From Phoronis australis (Eukaryota; Phoronida; Phoronidae), in the NCBI GenBank assembly GCA_002633005.1, contig NMRA01000551.1, positions 78,809 to 142,808 on the forward strand: a DNA stretch of 64,000 nucleotides, read 5' to 3'. The notes under the pieces are model-generated. The model ran no database searches and was not told where the DNA came from. It saw only the letters and a list, made by a program, of their open reading frames with translations. The translations under genes were made by a program, and so were the position numbers. The stretch's first letter is position 1. The number at the start of each line of letters is the position of its first letter. Shown here one piece after another: positions 1 to 10,700 of the stretch.

Positions 1-212
1 GATATCATGAGACTGCTTATAGTTTACACGTATTCTAGGGTTACCTTTCTGGCGATATCATGAGACTGCTTATAGTTTACACGTATTCTAGGGTTACCTT
101 TCTGGTGATATCATGAGACTGCTTATAGTTTACACGTATTCTAGGGTTACCTTTCTGGTGATATCATGAGACTGCTTATAGTTTACACGTATTCTAGGGT
201 TACCTTTCTGGT
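1..212. repeat. 53-bp tandem repeat, four full units
   Basis: Four head-to-tail copies of a 53-bp unit begin at 1, 54, 107 and 160, each starting GATATCATGAGACTG; a fifth broken unit starts at 213. Copies are almost identical, differing at one base near the unit end, so the array is young. It may continue to the left of the window. It lies upstream of the penultimate RAD23 exon, so it is probably in an intron of that gene. Confidence 0.95.
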
Positions 213-1056
213 GATATCATGAGTGATATGAGACTGTGCTAATAGTTTACAGCCGTCATGACACTTCATTTTCAGCCGGAATTAAGTGGAAAAATCTGCA
301 AGCAGAATTGCTCGTCGTGACCAGGAAATAGGATTTTGTCTGTTTTCTTTTGGTGTGTATTTTAGATTGGTTATGTGAGATTCCAGTAAAAAGGAGGTGA
401 AAATAGCATTTGAGTGGCAGTTGGTGGTAGCAGTAGTTAATACATGGCACTAGCAATGAACTGTGAATGTCCTAGTCTCTACTCACTGTTGAGATCGGAG
501 ACGTTTGTGTCTGTATTAAAACTGTTGAGAGAGATCGGAGACGTTTGTGTCTGTATTCAAACTGTTGTGTGCACCAGGTATTGAATTATTTGCACGGTCA
601 CTTGGTTATTCATTCTTGGCACTTTGCGCTTTTTGTGCACTTTCATCATCTTTTTGTCCTCGAGAATGAACAAACGTTGGAAGATCAGTACATCCATGAT
701 GACTCTATACTGTTGTTTATGTTTGTGACTGTCGGTTTGTGAATTACGCCCCATTCACCAAGTTTTGTGCCATCTACTTCAGTGTAGCGAACTGAAAGGT
801 TGTACACATTGCTTCAAGTCTTAATTTTCACTTGTACACGTTTGAATGAAGGACTGTTACTAAAGAATACATACACATGCACGCGAACTCATATATTTGT
901 GTATGCACACATTCACACACATGTGCGCTCATACACGCACACATACTCTTGCATCTATTTGTGTTCTGTTTTCACATCTGTTTCACAAACTATCCATTCT
1001 GTAAGGATGTGCACTGTGTTAGCGGTTAGTTTAATGTTTGAGACGGGTATCTTCAG
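213..1056. other. probable RAD23 intron sequence, no exon seen
   Basis: This stretch leads up to the acceptor TATCTTCAG at 1048-1056. It holds a 40-bp tandem duplication (491-530 and 531-570, starting GAGATCGGAG) and a degenerate CA/TG-rich tract near 868-950. I looked for the XPC-binding domain that should precede the next exon in RAD23 and did not see it here. Confidence 0.6.
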
Positions 1057-1221
1057 CTCATACGGAACAACCAGGAGCGCTTCATTCATCTGCTCAATCA
1101 GCCGGTCGAGACGTCAGCTGGTGGAGGTCAAGCGCCAGAGGTGGAAGGTCAAGCCGGGGGTCAAGGGCAGGGTGTATCCTACATACAGGTCACTCCTGAG
1201 GAAAAACTTGCCATAGAAAGG
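1057..1221 (+). CDS. RAD23: RAD23 penultimate coding exon (end of XPC-binding domain, linker, start of UBA2)
   Basis: RAD23 proteins carry an N-terminal ubiquitin-like domain that docks on the proteasome and two UBA domains that bind polyubiquitin. They also stabilise XPC in nucleotide excision repair. This 55-codon exon is in phase 0 at both ends, with acceptor TCTTCAG before it and donor GTAAGT after it. It starts LIRNNQERFIHLLNQP, matching the end of the XPC-binding (STI1-like) domain. A Gly/Gln-rich linker follows, then YIQVTPEEKLAIER, the conserved entry to the second UBA domain. It joins the exon at 2766 in frame. Earlier exons (UbL, UBA1, most of the XPC-binding domain) lie outside the window. 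I cannot say whether this is an RAD23A- or RAD23B-type copy; most invertebrates have one. Confidence 0.93.
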
Positions 1222-2765
1222 GTAAGTTGTGTGGTGGGGGTATCAGTCATTAAAAGTTTGGTTTTGTACAGCGGTGACATGGTGGACCTAATGCCTTAGG
1301 ATGACACTGTTGCTGTGAGTAGACAATTTTTCTCTGTTCTCTCCAGTGTTCTTTTTTCACAAATGCAATACTTTCTTATAAGCTCTCACATACTGCTGTT
1401 GTGTTCTTGCAAACAAATTTCTTTTCTTATGAACCATGCTTCTCGCTGTCAGGATGAACGGGATTGATGGTGATGGGGGGAGGGTTCTTCCCTTACCCGA
1501 AAAAATTCCCATTTCAGAAGGCACAGGCACCGTTACCCCGAGATGAGTGAGGGCTCTGGATAGGAACATTGGGATGTTTGTACTGTGCTATTACACATGG
1601 ACAAGACACTGGTGTCCAGGACGGGAACCTTTACCTAATCTCACTTGTTACGTCTGGTTGTACCTTTTTCAGTCAGTTAGTTTTGAATGCGATTTGTTAA
1701 CGTCTCGAACTCAGCACAAGCCTCTGTAGTTTAGTAGTGAAGGCATATGTTTGTCACTGCCGTGGCTCTAGTTTGTGTTGGCCTTGTCAAAATATACAGT
1801 TTGGATTGCTATATTGGCAACTGTACCTGCAGTGCCTCAGGATTTTTCTTAAGTATTTGCACATTACCAGAAATCATTTTCGAAATATATCCAGGTTCTC
1901 ATGCACTCCCTTGCATACATTCTCTAGTAAGACCGAGCTCAGAGGAGTAGGAGACAGTTTTGTGCAATGCTCAGTTGCCTGTCAGTAAAGCCAGGATTTG
2001 AAGCGCCGGGTCTCCCAAACGGGAGTGCGGAGTTAAAAAAACTGAGTTACACTGTCACCTCTGGATGGAGATGTAACACACTGTCTCCTCTGTATGAGGA
2101 TGTAAAACACACCTGCTTTAGCTCACAGAGATGTAACACACTGTCTCCTCTGTATGAGGATGTAACACACAGCTGCTGTAGCTCACAGAGATGTAACACA
2201 CTGTCTCCTCTGTATGAGGATGTAAAACACAGCTGCTGTAGCTCACAGAGATGTAACACACTGTCTCCTCTGTATGAGGATGTAACACACAGCTGCTGTA
2301 GCTCACAGAGATGTAACACACTGTCTCCTCTGTATGAGGATGTAACACACAGCTGCTGTAGCTCACAGAGATGTAACACACTGTCTCCTCTGTATGAGGA
2401 TGTAACACACTGTCTCCTCTGTATGAGGATGTAACACACTGTCTCCTCTGTATGAGGATGTAACACACTGTCTCCTCTGTATGAGGATGTAACACACTGT
2501 CTCCTCTGTATGAGGATGTAACACACAGCTGCTGTAGCTCACAGATTGTGATAAACTGTAGCTAACTAGGTAATGCCATAATTAAAAAAAACAGAAAACA
2601 GATATTGCTGGTGGCCGAAATGGAGACACCTGCACGCTGTGTTCATCTGCACATTTCGGAATTGTCGGATTGGTTGTTGCGATAACGTTACGCTAGTCTT
2701 CCAATTAACAGTCCTGCGTGGTACGAGAAAGGTGGTGTTTCAACCATTTTGTTTCCCCATTTCAG
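1222..2765 (+). other. last intron of RAD23
   Basis: Bounded by donor GTAAGT at 1222 and acceptor CCATTTCAG at 2757-2765. It contains the 60-bp/29-bp minisatellite described separately at 2069-2546; the rest shows nothing I recognise. Confidence 0.9.
2069..2546. repeat. 60-bp minisatellite with nested 29-bp units (RAD23 last intron)
   Basis: Units of exactly 60 bp start at 2069, 2129, 2189, 2249, 2309 and 2369. Each contains ATGTAACACACTGTCTCC followed by a tail with AGCTGCTGTAGCTC. From 2401 the period drops to 29 bp (2401, 2430, 2459, 2488, 2517), consisting of only the first half of the long unit, and the array then closes with one long-unit tail. The 60-bp period is divisible by three, so long open frames appear on both strands. 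They are repeat artefacts, not genes. Confidence 0.95.
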
Positions 2766-2873
2766 TTAAAGGCGTTGGGTTTCCCTGAGAACCAGGTGAT
2801 TCAAGCTTATTTTGCGTGTGAGAAGAATGAAAACTTAGCAGCCAATCTGCTCCTGCAGGGCCTAGACGACTGA
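2766..2873 (+). CDS. RAD23: RAD23 terminal coding exon (UBA2 and stop)
   Basis: This exon has 35 codons plus TGA. It begins [18 protein letters not shown] and continues [12 protein letters not shown], ending GLDD. This is the C-terminal UBA domain, which in RAD23 protects the protein from proteasomal degradation. The LGF loop and the E-N-L-A-A-N-L-L helix-3 motif are intact. The acceptor CCATTTCAG is well formed and the junction with the exon ending at 1221 is phase 0. The C-terminus matches the usual family length, ending shortly after the UBA fold. Confidence 0.95.
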   Translation, partial: LKALGFPENQVIQAYFACEKNENLAANLLLQGLDD

Positions 2874-2980
2874 GACTGATGGTGTATTATACAGACACTC
2901 ATTATAACATTATTGAGACTCTACCACTCTCACTACAACTATGGGTCACTGTTGATCTATTCTCATTTGATGCAAATTTT

Positions 2981-2986
2981 ATTAAA
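2981..2986 (+). terminator. candidate RAD23 poly(A) signal (ATTAAA)
   Basis: ATTAAA lies 108 bases after the RAD23 stop, followed by a GT-rich stretch (GCTTTGGTCTTTG). Alternative AATAAA hexamers are at 3596-3601 and 3807-3812. Which one is used cannot be decided from sequence. Confidence 0.35.
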
Positions 2987-3595
2987 AGAACTTGGAACAG
3001 TCGCTTTGGTCTTTGACAGCAACTTGAAGTAAGAAGGTTTTGGTTAGTATGAACCAATTGAAAAGTAGTTTAATATTACATAATATGAGGCCGGGTTGTT
3101 GTGATAATCAAAACAGCATGAATCGGGCCCCTTTGTTTGTTGTATATTTACTTTATTGTAGTCTATTGTTTATATTAAGTTTTGCAAACTGCAATTATCT
3201 CTGTAGTCTGGTAGAAACACCTTTGGAACATCTTTAGTATGCCAGCCATTATCATGGCTGGTTGGTTAAACCACCAGTTTAAAGATAAGGGCTTTGCAGG
3301 TGTTTTATACTGAGCTGTCTGTTCTGGATTTACCTGCAAGTCCATTATACAGTATAATTATGGAAACTTATGACGTTTTCTGCATTCATGTTTTGATTGG
3401 CCTACCTGTGCATTATGCAGTGTCAACCTTGGTACTGCATCGCTTCAGCTGTATTGTTTACTAAAACGTGACGCACTCGTGCAAATCATTTAACTTCAGA
3501 ATCGTGAGCTTGAGCTGAAATGCTTTTGGCATTTTGTCACAAGCCATAATCTTAGGTGCTTCATTTGATAATGTCCTTGTGCAGTTTTCCCCGTG

Positions 3596-3601
3596 AATAA
3601 A
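3596..3601 (+). terminator. candidate RAD23 poly(A) signal (AATAAA)
   Basis: This is the first canonical AATAAA after the RAD23 stop codon, about 720 bases downstream; a second is at 3807-3812. Either would give an ordinary 3' UTR length. Confidence 0.35.
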
Positions 3602-4379
3602 AACACAAGTGTATGTCAACTGTGTTTGACTTGATGACACTGCTGGTTGCCCGAGTATTTCCTGCATTTGTTCTGTTAGCCTACTGAATAGACAGCATTC
3701 AACTGTCAATCTTTTGCATTGCTTTTATTGTCTGAACTACATGGACAAGTTTTATTTCGTCTTTTTAAATTAGATAAAAGTATTCAATCGGCTCATTCGT
3801 ACAGGAAATAAAATAGTATCTTTGTGTATTGAGACATGTTTGGAATACTATTTCTTAGCTTTTGTGCAGAGTTCACATACCATCAACTAAGTCATGGTTC
3901 CAACATGACCACAGGACTAAAGATATGCAACATTCAAGTATTGAGGAGACTTGCATGGGCACAAATTGAACATCCCATTTCAAACTTTTACTTGTGTAAG
4001 CATATTTGTATGTAACTACATTGTACAGATTCACAAAGTGCTATCGGGAAGAGCTTTAAACTTTGAAAAGATGCACCTTTGTAGCAAAAACGCACTCTTA
4101 TTTTATTTGAACACTGCTTGTGCAGGTGCGCAGTCCTCCCATTAAAAAAAAAAGAGTGCAAGTGTTCTGGTGGCTTTACTCAGCATCACATTGTGCTGGG
4201 TAGGCTCCGTTACTACAAGACACACCCCAAACCTAAGTCTGCAGGGTTGTTTCTTGGGCCCTCTAAGTTATAATCAGTTTGGGGACCCAGTAATTAGAGC
4301 AGCCCTCATCACAATATTTCGTCCACCCCCCTTGGAGAAGCCAACTTACAATTGGTTCATGTGGCTATATCGCCAGGGC

Positions 4380-4493
4380 CTTATGTGATGCGTGAGTCAT
4401 AAGTAGTAACTTGGTTTCTTATGTGATGCGTGACTCATAAGTAGTAACTTGGTTACTTATGTGATGTGTGACTCATAAGTAGTAACTTGGTTA
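4380..4493. repeat. 38-bp repeat, three copies, each with an AP-1-like heptamer
   Basis: Three units start at 4380, 4418 and 4456. Each begins CTTATGTGATG and carries TGAGTCA (unit 1) or TGACTCA (units 2 and 3), the consensus AP-1 heptamer, flanked by CTTATG and CATAAG in opposite orientation. The repeat is seen directly; a regulatory role is only a possibility. Confidence 0.9.
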
Positions 4494-4652
4494 CTGCATT
4501 TCACTGTTTAACTGACTAAATAACCAAAATAGAATTGGGCGGTTTATTCGGACTCATAAATTGGTCTCATAATGTTACTCAATGTGATAGGATTTTGGAT
4601 TGTGTCAGTAACTGGAATTTCAGGCAAGCCATGTGTGTACTATTTTGAAATT

Positions 4653-4684
4653 GTTATATCAGGGTTGACCAACCCTGATATAAC
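4653..4684. repeat. perfect 15-bp inverted repeat with 2-nt loop
   Basis: GTTATATCAGGGTTG at 4653-4667 is the exact reverse complement of 4670-4684, separated by AC. It could form a cruciform or RNA hairpin on either strand. It lies in the shared 3' region of the two genes. Confidence 0.93.
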
Positions 4685-6499
4685 CCTAAGCATTCCCTTG
4701 AGTTACAGGTGGTAGTTTCCATGTTCTTGTTAGTAACAGAAATGGAATCTTATGATGGAAGAAATACTATCACACCGATTGCATGGGAGTGAAAGGTCCC
4801 AACTCAATTTTCATTTTTAGCCAGCTTAATCCGACCCTACTGAAACACCCCAGAACGTTGCTATCGGTCACCAGGCTCTGTGAGTTTAAACATGCCACTA
4901 TCCATAAGTAATAACATTGACTTTTCCATTTGTTGCTTGGAGTCATGTTTTATTCTTCAAAAACCAGGGAAGATAATTTGTGAATGTTAATAGACCAAAC
5001 AAACCAATTCCTGCCAGTATTTATTGCCTTGTGACATGTACCTCAGACAGGGTACCATGGCTTGAACAGCCCAACTGAAGCTGGGTTCAATACACTACTT
5101 TACAAGCACCACATTTGTATACAGCATGTCTGTATACCACTGAAAACACTTGAACTCGAACAGTTAATACACCAATTTGGTAAATCTAGGCTAAGGATCA
5201 AATGATTAAAATAATTGTTCTGTTAATGTTTATATTAATACTTAGCCAGATTTCAACAGGTGGCACTAACCACTATATACTCGCCTTTTGTCAAAGAAAG
5301 GTCTCGAGTGGTTCCTTAATCAAACAAGAAGTGATATCTGGGCTTGGTAACTACTGACTGTTCTATGTTTTTAGCCTAAAATGCCCTATGATGTTTAAAA
5401 CTTTTAATGTGCATTTCTGAATAAAAATTAAACAGTTTTTCAAAGTAAGAGAGTGTTATTTTTTAAATTCATTTGGCATTGTTTTAGGAGCTGCGTGAAT
5501 GAACCCTTACGTTTGAACTAGAATTAACCTGACCCAACTTGAGCAATAATTTGTCTTGTTCACATAACTGACAGAGACAGACTCACAATTCTACACTGTT
5601 AACATGATTTTACTGGGTCATGGGTTTCTACGATTCTATAGTTCACATCAAAATCATGACGCAAGTTTGTTTATGGTAACACTTGTGAGATTGTCTAAAT
5701 GATGGTTAAATACAAGGAACATATCAAGTTAATATATATTATACACTTTAACAATACAATGTGAATCTACACCTAATTAATGACTTCATTAATTATACAA
5801 TGGGTATAAAAGTACAAAAGTGCCAGTATTCCAATGAGATAATTTTAGTGAACAGTACGAGACCATTTCTCGAGAGAACTAGTTGATACAAGCTTGACTT
5901 ACTTAACATATAGTCTGCAACATACACTTGCTCTTGATGTTCACTTAAACCCAAGTCTGGGTTTGCAAACAACTGACAGTTGGATATTTGCCGAGACCAT
6001 TTTGGCGCATAAAACAGCACACCATGACGGCCAACTAGTAGATCCAGGCTTCGAGAAATAACCAATTGTCAATCCTTTTGAAGCACTGAGGTATCCTTTA
6101 AATTTACTAAAGAACTAGGAGATCAATCTCATAGCAGTGTTCTAAATTAAAAGTTGGTTTTGCAACAGAGGGCAGGCATGTGGCCACTTTAAATTGAGAA
6201 CTGCTGAAACAAGCTTGTATTAACCGCATGGTTGAGGTGTTTTTGAAGGTATTCAGATGATAGGAACACTAACTTGAAGCAGAAGACAATTGGTGGAAGA
6301 TACTACCATTTAGCATGGTTATAACTGAAAGTTTTACTTCAGCACGACGAAGTTGTAGGTAATGCAGTTCTTAACTTATTTTACCAACTTTCTGACTACA
6401 TACAATGTTGATTGGAGCCTCAAAGGCTGGGAAAAAAGATGTCACCAAGGAATAAGGGTGATTCACGGACTGTCTCTGTTACTTGGCCAAATGGTTCAT

Positions 6500-6505
6500 T
6501 TTATT
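6500..6505 (-). terminator. candidate PXDN poly(A) signal (AATAAA on - strand)
   Basis: TTTATT on the + strand reads AATAAA on the - strand, about 1.1 kb after the PXDN stop, and is the first canonical hexamer I found there. Variant ATTAAA sites lie nearer the stop and another AATAAA is at 5020-5025, so the choice is uncertain. Confidence 0.25.
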
Positions 6506-7614
6506 CCTAATTGTCAGCCTTAATAAAAGTTTGATGCACAAAATCACGTTTTGCACCAAATTCCTAATTCTCTAGCACACTTCGTCTTGGAACACTATAC
6601 TCTGAGGCTTCCATGAACTCTTTAAACCAAACACAGTATAGGTTTTCTTGTAGTTCATGTCATTGTCAAATCCTAGGCTTGAGAGGAAATCACTAAAAAC
6701 AATGAAATAAAACCAAATCCAGATGTTTGGGACTGCATTCACCACCAGGTGGTGCTCTGGTCTGGATCTTCATCCACACTGGTTAGAACATTTACAAATT
6801 CATTTATAAAACATTAAAAAGCAGAAAAAATAAATTACTTTTTAATCAACAAATGGTAAAATTCAGAGATCATTTCCAGGCCTCCAATAGTGTGTCAAAC
6901 AAGTTTACGAATCAAAAATTTTGTTAACTTAATCACTAAGGCAATCATAATTATGATTTCATTTTAATGACATTCAACACATGAAAGAAAAAGATGACTC
7001 GCACAAACCAGCACAACACCTGAGAACAATTCAGACATTCATACAATTCCGGACATTTCATTGACTGCAAATCTTTCTCATTAAGTAGTGCTGTTGTTTT
7101 TGAAATATATTGTGGGATGGTAAACATCTGGTGACATCACAGATAACTTGGTAAGGTTTAAACAATGGGGCAGAAAACAAAACTAGATTCTTGAGTGCAC
7201 ATGAATTGAAAGCACAGTGTGCCGCAACATGCTGTATCTGTATGACTAAAAATTGAAATGAAATGAAAGTGAGCCTCAAAATACGTTGAATTAGTATGTA
7301 GATTAGCACTATAGATACTTGAGGAACACACCATCATCACATAAAGAACTACCAATTGTGATGTCACCAAATGTTTTACTAGTTTACAAAAAGACAGCAG
7401 TGCCACCAATTGACGGAGATTTGCACTTGGTGAAATACTTTGAATTATGTACATATGTACACATAAAACAGATGCTTTAATTCTAGAAACTTGTGCTACA
7501 ACTTCGGTGTGCAAATTGTCCATGATTCTCTGACCATGCGTAACATATGTTGAGCATTTTTGTGTGACCAGACCGTCGTGAGTATTCTGAAGACAACAGT
7601 CGCCATAGCAACTC

Positions 7615-7707
7615 TCAGCACTGTGAACAACACTCTCCAGGTTTCTTGATTGGGCTTTTACAGGTCGGTGTTTGACAGGAAATGGTATCACATGATATGA
7701 AGCCCTT
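7615..7707 (-). CDS. PXDN: PXDN exon 20: second half of VWC module and stop
   Basis: This exon has 30 codons plus TGA after acceptor TTTTTACAG. It reads [16 protein letters not shown], then a short basic stretch, then PGECCSQC and stop. The C-x-x-C spacing and CC-x-x-C ending complete a von Willebrand factor C module started in exon 19. The protein ends immediately after the last VWC cysteine; human PXDN has a few further residues. Slightly upstream, near 7774-7803 and 7815-7842, two degenerate segments resemble the start of this exon (see findings). Confidence 0.93.
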   Translation of the reverse strand, partial: KGFISCDTISCQTPTCKSPIKKPGECCSQC

Positions 7708-10700
7708 CTGTAAAAAGCATAACATCACAAAGCCTCGTCCAGATCAAAAAGAAACAAATGTCTTGTAAATCAAAATGATGTCACATTATGTAGCCCTCTT
7801 GTAATACCAACATTATATCACAATATGTAGCCTGCTTGTGAATATCAAAAATTGCATCCCATATATACTAGTTCTAATAATATCACAGCTGCAGTGCTTG
7901 ACGTGTAAATTTAATTGAAAGTAGTATTGATGTGGATCAAAAAGCAATAAAGCTGTCATTGTTCCGCTACATTGACTAACTTATAAAACATTTGATATCA
8001 TTTTTAGTTCAAATAACAAATTACTTAATTTCAAAATTGTTCATTTCGCATTGAATTTTTATTACCTTGGTGTTCTGTACTAGCACTTGACATGAAATTT
8101 CACAATGTCATACTAAGCATGGGCAAAGCAAAATGTAGACGTTAGATGTCACTTATTAATTAAGACAGCAATTTTGAATTAATTGCAGAAGAATCTTCTT
8201 GTCTTACATTGTTGGTGTGCACAATTGTAGTAGGCCATGGTGTTGCTCAGGCAGGTTACACAATAGAGGTCAGGCCATATCAACAATGGAGCATCAGTTG
8301 AGTAGCCCACTGTCATGCTCAGGCAGGTTACACAATACAGGTTGGGACATACCAACAAACGGCAGTTGCAATATGCATTATTTCTCTTTTCTCATGATGG
8401 ACCAGGTCCAGGTGGATATTTACCACCATTTGATCATCCAAGGAAGGTACACATTTGAACACAAAGGCCCAATGAATAATGTGGTCCCCTGAGCTGACTA
8501 GTCATGCCTGTAATCCCAAATGATACCCCAATTTTTCCTAAACTATGAGCCAGTTGGACATAAAGCTGCATTACAAAGGGCACACTTGACATGGAGAAGC
8601 TAACGCAGAACACATGATCAGGCAAAGGTGTAAACACGACTGACACGGAGCTGACACCGCGGCAGCCATTTCTGACAACGGTTTGAGAGTAAAAGTAAGT
8701 TGCACGGAATTAGTTGTTCCAGTTTCAATTACACGTCTAAACACAAGTTGGGTCAATTAAGGCAGAAGGGATCATATCTGTTGCGCTTGTGCGAGACCTT
8801 ATGTATGGGTGATATGCTGGCAGTCCACGTGGTATGGATGTTCACTATTGTTTATACAAGCATGCAGATACTCTTCGTGTAAGAGACTACTGCTGATCCA
8901 GTGCACGATATAATGCCATGTAAATGTCACTGAAGTGGAGCAACTCACAGCATGACATCTCGCACAATTGTTCCTCGGGTAAAACGGTTTAAGACTCAAG
9001 ACCTGGGGAGTTTTATGACTGCCTTCTTAAATGGTGCTACAACACCAGAGCCACCATGTTGTTGGTTAACCGATTTTTGCTGTTCAAACAACAAAAAGTT
9101 CAATTTTCAATGATAAATTTAGTTTTTAGAGTCTGTGGTGTCTGAAATGGTCGGGAAAGAATGTCGTCACTAAGAGGTAGGGTAATCAAAGATAGAGGTA
9201 GGGTAATCAAAGATAGAGGTAGGGTAATCAAAGATAGAGGTAGGGTAATCAAAGATAGAGGTAGGGTAATCAAAGATAGAGGTAGGGTAATCAAAGATAG
9301 AGGTAGGGTAATCAAAGATAGAGGTAGGGTAATCAAAGATAGCCACTGGAAAAAAATAAATCAGTGACACCTACATTTTTCGTAGATTTGTGGTAGGCAA
9401 AGACCAAAATTCAAAATGCATTGTGAAAATTTTAAAAAATCAAAGATGAATTAAAACTGTACTGAACCCCCACAATTAGTGCAAGCTACCTCACTTGAGT
9501 TGCAAGTAGGTAGCTCATCACAAAATGTATGTCAAATCTGCAGACCACATAACAACACCAACCTTCCTTAGTTTACTTTTCATAAAGCATCTTTTTTCAA
9601 CCAATGATTATGATTTCACTTCAACACTCACCTGACAAACACAAGTTTTGCATTCGCTAACCTTCCATTCATCTCCAGTCTTGCGTTTGCGCCCCCTATC
9701 ATCCAGGCAAGAATGCTTTTCAAGCAACTGCCGAGACAACTTTCTGACCTACAAATGTTGAATCAAGAGAACAATAAGCTATCTCCATTAAACGTTTTAA
9801 CCCATACAAAAAGTTGGTGAATGTTTTACCGTCGAAACATGCCGCTACATTTAGAAAAGTTGTTGTCTTTATTCAAAATGCCAGTAATTAAAGCACATGA
9901 CCATGCTTTTAGTTTACAAATGTGGATTCAGCATAGTTGTCTGAACTTTTCACTTTAATTAGATCTGCTGAGATATGATATTACATAGTTACATTAAGAG
10001 ATACTTTAGGGTTATAAATAAAGTTGTTTTTATGACATTTTAATCCAAATGAATCAGAAATATTGTCGTCAAGCACAAAAATTAACAACATGTACGCTTA
10101 CAATGACTCACATTTTTCTTTAAAACTCGAACAGTCCTTTGCAGTTTGCCCATAATTTTCTCAATGCCCTCTATCCTTGCATCCATTATGTCCATTACAA
10201 CTTGCGAGTCTTTCTCTTCAACGGGCTCTGAGCTCACAACATTTTGCTCTTCGCCTATGTAATTCAGAGTTTCGTTGAAAACGGAATAGCTTGAGACTGG
10301 ACGATCAGCACTGAAACTGTACTCTGCAGAGCGACGCCCGCGGAAGTGCCGTGTGATGGAGTGGAAATTGCCAGCCTGCGTACAATCTGTAAAATAGGAC
10401 AATGTCTTCTGACCATGTGCTTCAAAAATGAAAAGTGATCCCAGACTGGATTACTCAGATGTAGTTTAAAATCTACTTTAGTTTAGTTAACTAGCTTTCA
10501 CGGTGGCTTAAAGCAAACATTTGCATTGTCGTGGAGCAAATAAAACAGCGTAACAATTTTAACTAACTTCCAACTTTCAAGTTGCTACTGTTCCCAATGA
10601 CATGGACAAACCAAGAAGTGTGGAATAGCTTTATTATTAACTGGCTATACCAACTTCTGATATTATGAAGTAGCGTGACACCTACATCTGGCAGAGGTAT

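Larger units (their letters stand above)
2874..7614. other. convergent 3' region between RAD23 and PXDN
   Basis: This region follows the RAD23 stop on the + strand and the PXDN stop on the - strand, so it holds both 3' UTRs and perhaps a short intergenic gap. It is AT-rich with no convincing coding exon. Candidate poly(A) signals are listed separately. It also holds a triplicated 38-bp repeat at 4380-4493 and a perfect hairpin at 4653-4684. The UTR ends cannot be fixed without transcript data. Confidence 0.7.

Noticed and set aside
1-212. Possible telomere-related array because of TAGGGTTA in each 53-bp unit
   Set aside because: The motif occurs once per 53 bp, not as a contiguous hexamer repeat, and the array sits next to an ordinary gene.
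2047-2526. 159-codon - strand and 155-codon + strand open frames at the 60-bp array
   Set aside because: They only reflect a stop-free repeat unit whose length is a multiple of three; they lie within an intron of RAD23.
7158-7691. 177-codon - strand frame beginning [10 protein letters not shown]
   Set aside because: The true frame here is the neighbouring one, which gives the VWC ending CCSQC and stop; this frame has no homology.
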